Below, piece after piece: positions 61,662-64,000 of a stretch of DNA of 64,000 nt. The stretch comes from Acidobacteriota bacterium. Lineage in GTDB: Bacteria; Acidobacteriota; Terriglobia; Bryobacterales; Bryobacteraceae. A program made the position numbers and the translations under genes. The notes under the pieces were generated by a model. The model was not told the DNA's origin. It did no database searches and worked only from the letters and a program-made list of their open reading frames with translations. Within the stretch, counting starts at the first letter, position 1, and each line of letters begins with the position of its first letter. The stretch spans positions 1-64,000 of the forward strand of contig JANXRE010000016.1 in the NCBI GenBank assembly GCA_025353165.1, in the 5' to 3' direction.

Positions 61662-62675
61662 CTAAGGTGCGCTCATCATAGCGTAACTCACCATGGCCCT
61701 CACGTTTTCGGATGGCGTTCCGCGCGGCACTTCGCAGCCCGCGCCCACGATGTAACGCGGTCCTGCCTGGCGATGGCATCGGGCGATGGAGGCATGCACC
61801 GATTCCGGAGTCCCGTCGCGCAGCGCCCGGACCGGATCGATGTTGCCGAGCAAAACCTGTTTCGCGCCCATTGCGGCGCGGCCCTCGTCGAGCGGGGAAA
61901 GGAAATCCAGATCGACGATGTCCGCGCCGTACGTGCCCATGTCGCTTAGGATTCGACGCGTGTTGCCGCAGATGTGCAGGCGCACCCGCGCGCCCGCCGC
62001 GTGTATGCCATCGATCAGGCGGCGTGACCAGGGCACGTCAAACTCCGCGTAGCGCCGCGGTCCGACCAGTGAAGCAGCGGCGTCGCCGACTCCGATGAGA
62101 TCCGCCCCCGCTTCGATTTGAGCGCGGGCGAAGCTGAGTTCCATTTCCACCACGAAGTCCATCAGGTCGCGCACGAACGCCGCGTCATCCACGAAGTCGA
62201 GCATCAGCGTGTTGAGGCCCCGAAGATCCGCGGCCATCGCAATGGGGCCTTCCACCCAGCCTTCGACGGCCAGGTCGCTTCCGGCCCGCTCCTTGAGACG
62301 GCGCACGCCTGCAACGCGGTCGCTCATGCGCGGCGCGGTAAGCGGGTCAGGCGGACGCAGGCCGGTAAGCTTACTCTTATCGGACAGGAGCGCGCGCGAT
62401 TCGACGATCGCCGGAGGCTGATTGTCGAACCACTCGACGGTCCCCCCGAGATCGCTGGCCTCGCGCGCCGGGTCCGAGATCACCGATACATAATCAAAGC
62501 TGTACGTTTCGGCGGTGCGGAGTTGCGCTTCGACTAACACGCGATGATCCCGGGCATACTCCGTGTAGTTCACGCCCGCGGTATCGGCCGCGAACATCAT
62601 GGTGATCGGCATTGCGGGCAAGCGGTCCTGCGTCCGCCCGTCGATCATTGCGAAGATGCGCTCTCGCCCGTTCAT
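61662..62675 (-). CDS. URO-D-type methyltransferase (MtaA/cobalamin-linked family)
   Basis: 337 residues. Uroporphyrinogen decarboxylase-like barrel: MNGRERIFAMIDGRTQDRLPAMPIT, VEGWVEGPIAMAADLRG, GADLIGVGDAAASLVGP, RLHICGNTRRIL (Zn ligands HxCGN), VLLGNIDPVRALRDGTPE and YIVGAGCEVPRGTP. The HxC...C pattern is that of methyl-cobalamin methyltransferases (MtaA/MtbA) rather than heme enzymes. The start overlaps the homocysteine methyltransferase stop (ATGA). Confidence 0.85.
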   Translation of the reverse strand: MNGRERIFAMIDGRTQDRLPAMPITMMFAADTAGVNYTEYARDHRVLVEAQLRTAETYSFDYVSVISDPAREASDLGGTVEWFDNQPPAIVESRALLSDKSKLTGLRPPDPLTAPRMSDRVAGVRRLKERAGSDLAVEGWVEGPIAMAADLRGLNTLMLDFVDDAAFVRDLMDFVVEMELSFARAQIEAGADLIGVGDAAASLVGPRRYAEFDVPWSRRLIDGIHAAGARVRLHICGNTRRILSDMGTYGADIVDLDFLSPLDEGRAAMGAKQVLLGNIDPVRALRDGTPESVHASIARCHRQAGPRYIVGAGCEVPRGTPSENVRAMVSYAMMSAP

Positions 62676-63535
62676 GCCAGCGCCCGAACCGTGGCCGCGA
62701 TGAATTCCGGGTTGGAGCCGCAGCAGCCGCCGGCAAACGACGCGCCCGCCCGCACCAGCTCGGGAACACGCGCGGCGAAATCGGCCGCCGTGGTGCTGTA
62801 CAGCGCTTTCCCATCCACCATCTCCGGAAGCCCGGCATTCGGTTTCATCCAAACGGGCAGGGAAGTGGCGCCCCGGATGCGAGCGCAGATGTCGATGTAA
62901 TCGGCAATCCCGCGGCCGCAGTTCGCTCCCACGGCGCTTGCGCCGGCCGATTCCATCTCGCGCGCGGCCTGCTCGGGAGTCGCGCCCATCATCGTGCGAT
63001 CGTTCTTCCGGCCGGAGTCGAACACGAAGGAGACGACCACCGGAAGTCCGGCGGCCTTGGCGGCTTCGAGCGCAATGCGAGCCTCGACGAGATCGGCAAA
63101 CGTCTCGAGCAGGATCGCATCGGCGCCGGCCTCGGCCATCGCGCGGGTCTGTTCGCCGAACGCCTCCCGCATCTCGTCTTCGGAGATGTCCCCCGACATT
63201 AGGAGCTTCCCGGTTGGGCCGACGGAAGCGAACACGGCGGCGCGATCTCCGGCGGCTTCGCGCGAGATTCGGACGCCTACCCCGTTGATCTCCGCCACTC
63301 TCTCCCGGCAGCCGTATCCCGCGAGGGAGACCGAGTTCGCGCGAAAGGTATTGGTGAGGATGACCCGGCTGCCGGCCTCGACGTAGCTCCGGGCGACCGC
63401 GAGCACACGCTCCGGATAGGTTAGGTTCCACTCGTCCGCCAGAGCTCCGGGCGGAAGGCCCAACGCTTGTAGTTCGGTGCCCCAGGCACCGTCGGTGACG
63501 ACGGGCGCGCATGCCAACAGTTCGGGAAAGGTCAT
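62672..63535 (-). CDS. Homocysteine S-methyltransferase family protein
   Basis: 287 residues, the Zn-dependent methyl acceptor barrel (VVTDGAWGTELQ, RVILTNTFRANSVSL, SAVGANCGRG, FAGGCCGSNPEFI, where GANCG and GGCCGS carry the three Cys ligands). It transfers a methyl group to homocysteine. It shares an operon with the URO-D-like gene, so the pair could pass methyl groups from an unknown substrate to homocysteine; no corrinoid-binding protein is in view. Confidence 0.9.
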   Translation of the reverse strand: MTFPELLACAPVVTDGAWGTELQALGLPPGALADEWNLTYPERVLAVARSYVEAGSRVILTNTFRANSVSLAGYGCRERVAEINGVGVRISREAAGDRAAVFASVGPTGKLLMSGDISEDEMREAFGEQTRAMAEAGADAILLETFADLVEARIALEAAKAAGLPVVVSFVFDSGRKNDRTMMGATPEQAAREMESAGASAVGANCGRGIADYIDICARIRGATSLPVWMKPNAGLPEMVDGKALYSTTAADFAARVPELVRAGASFAGGCCGSNPEFIAATVRALA

Positions 63536-63540
63536 CAGGA

Positions 63541-64000
63541 TCAGGATATCGCCGTCCGATTTCCCGCGGCGAGCCAGCTTCGGAACGACTCCCGTACTTT
63601 CTTAGCCCATCGCTCCTGCATCGAGCCCCATGGTTGGTCGTTGATTAGGTACGTCCACGTGGACGACCGGTCGAACGCGGCCGGAGGCTCACTGTCGGAA
63701 GTAAGACCCTCGCGTTCGAAAGCTTCGACGAGTTCCCGCTCCAGTTGATCCTCGAGGCGTTCGAACATGAAGGTTGCCTCCATCAGGAACGCGTGTACCG
63801 GATCCTTGCCGGTCCACGAGATCCAGTGGATGCCGCCCCTGAGTTCGCCAATCGCCGCCAGGTAGTCGGCCCAGAGATCGTCCATCAGGTAGAGCGTCCA
63901 AAGGCGTTCGAGCTCGCTCAGCGTGTCCTCGCCAAGGCGTTCCCGCAACTCCGCAAATCTCTCGGGCGCAGCCTGTTCCAGGAGGCTCGGCGCGCGCCGG
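63541..64000 (-). CDS. C-terminal end of a SecA-like protein (partial)
   Basis: Only the last ~152 residues are seen; the frame runs off the right edge. The helical-scaffold pattern of SecA is visible: LWTLYLMDDLWADYLAAIGELRGGIHWISWTGKDPVHAFLME, matching SecA's ID..W..HL..M..LR.GI...GY..DP...Y.. signature. After it comes a divergent C-terminal tail (STWTYLINDQPWGSMQERW) without the usual CxCxSGKKxKxC zinc motif. Could be a second, accessory SecA or an unrelated helicase end. Confidence 0.6.
   Translation of the reverse strand, partial: RRAPSLLEQAAPERFAELRERLGEDTLSELERLWTLYLMDDLWADYLAAIGELRGGIHWISWTGKDPVHAFLMEATFMFERLEDQLERELVEAFEREGLTSDSEPPAAFDRSSTWTYLINDQPWGSMQERWAKKVRESFRSWLAAGNRTAIS

Noticed and set aside
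1-64000. CRISPR arrays, tRNA or rRNA genes
   Set aside because: No evenly spaced 25-40 bp repeats and no tRNA- or rRNA-like sequence recognised by eye; a covariance search was not possible.

Overview
The window is a GC-rich bacterial chromosome segment, most likely from an Acidobacteriota of the Solibacter/Bryobacter type. The main clues are a secreted VWFA protein of the kind expanded in these bacteria (1451-2341), a secreted enzyme ending in the C-terminal domain described from Solibacter (12265-14400), Tat-exported Gfo/Idh/MocA oxidoreductases, a DUF2961 protein, and tightly overlapping operons. Lineage is inferred from protein families only; no rRNA or tRNA gene was seen.

Layout. 1-2.9 kb: surface-protein module (protein with an LPATAS sorting tail, malic enzyme remnant, VWFA protein, class D-like sortase). 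3.1-7.2 kb: sulfate assimilation operon cysD-cysN-cysH plus a TSUP permease. 7.2-15.2 kb: two decayed toxin-antitoxin loci, a lipoprotein, a DUF2961 hydrolase with a cupin protein, an MFS transporter, an AGE-fold secreted enzyme and an aminotransferase remnant. 15.2-26.2 kb: MarR-YceI-pirin group, Gfo/Idh oxidoreductase, aldehyde dehydrogenase, CocE-like hydrolase, a broken membrane protein, structured intergenic DNA and a sterol desaturase-like protein. 26.4-32.7 kb: carotenoid operon on the minus strand (prenyl synthase, desaturase, phytoene/squalene synthase, membrane molybdoenzyme, glycosyltransferase, acyltransferase). 32.8-41.2 kb: an IS256-type element flanked on one side, and a TetR gene preceded on the other, by near-identical 82-bp promoter/operator modules; then TetR, an RND adaptor and one 1593-residue ORF fusing the RND pump to a TolC-like outer-membrane protein.

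41.3-53.4 kb: HEAT protein and Gfo/Idh oxidoreductase, dnaB with DnaA-box-like sites upstream, M3 peptidase, a plus-strand operon (zinc-ribbon protein, aroC, def, fmt, argJ), the crcB/DUF190 pair and a DinB protein. 53.3-64 kb: FHA-GAF-PP2C phosphatase with a Fur regulator, an RHH-type two-gene cassette, an enoyl/alkenal reductase-like MDR with biotin carboxylase and BCCP, a broken WbsX-like gene, a DnaC-like loader, DinB, a corrinoid/URO-D-like methyltransferase with a homocysteine methyltransferase, and the C-terminal end of a SecA-like protein.

Most notable points: the RND-TolC fusion; CysN with what looks like an APS kinase tail that has lost its P-loop, next to an APS-type reductase; a HigB remnant joined in frame to HigA; the duplicated 82-bp operator ending exactly at an IS boundary; and a small RHH-plus-partner cassette that may be an undescribed toxin-antitoxin-like pair. 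At least eight genes or loci are visibly broken, several by large deletions, which sequencing error alone does not explain.
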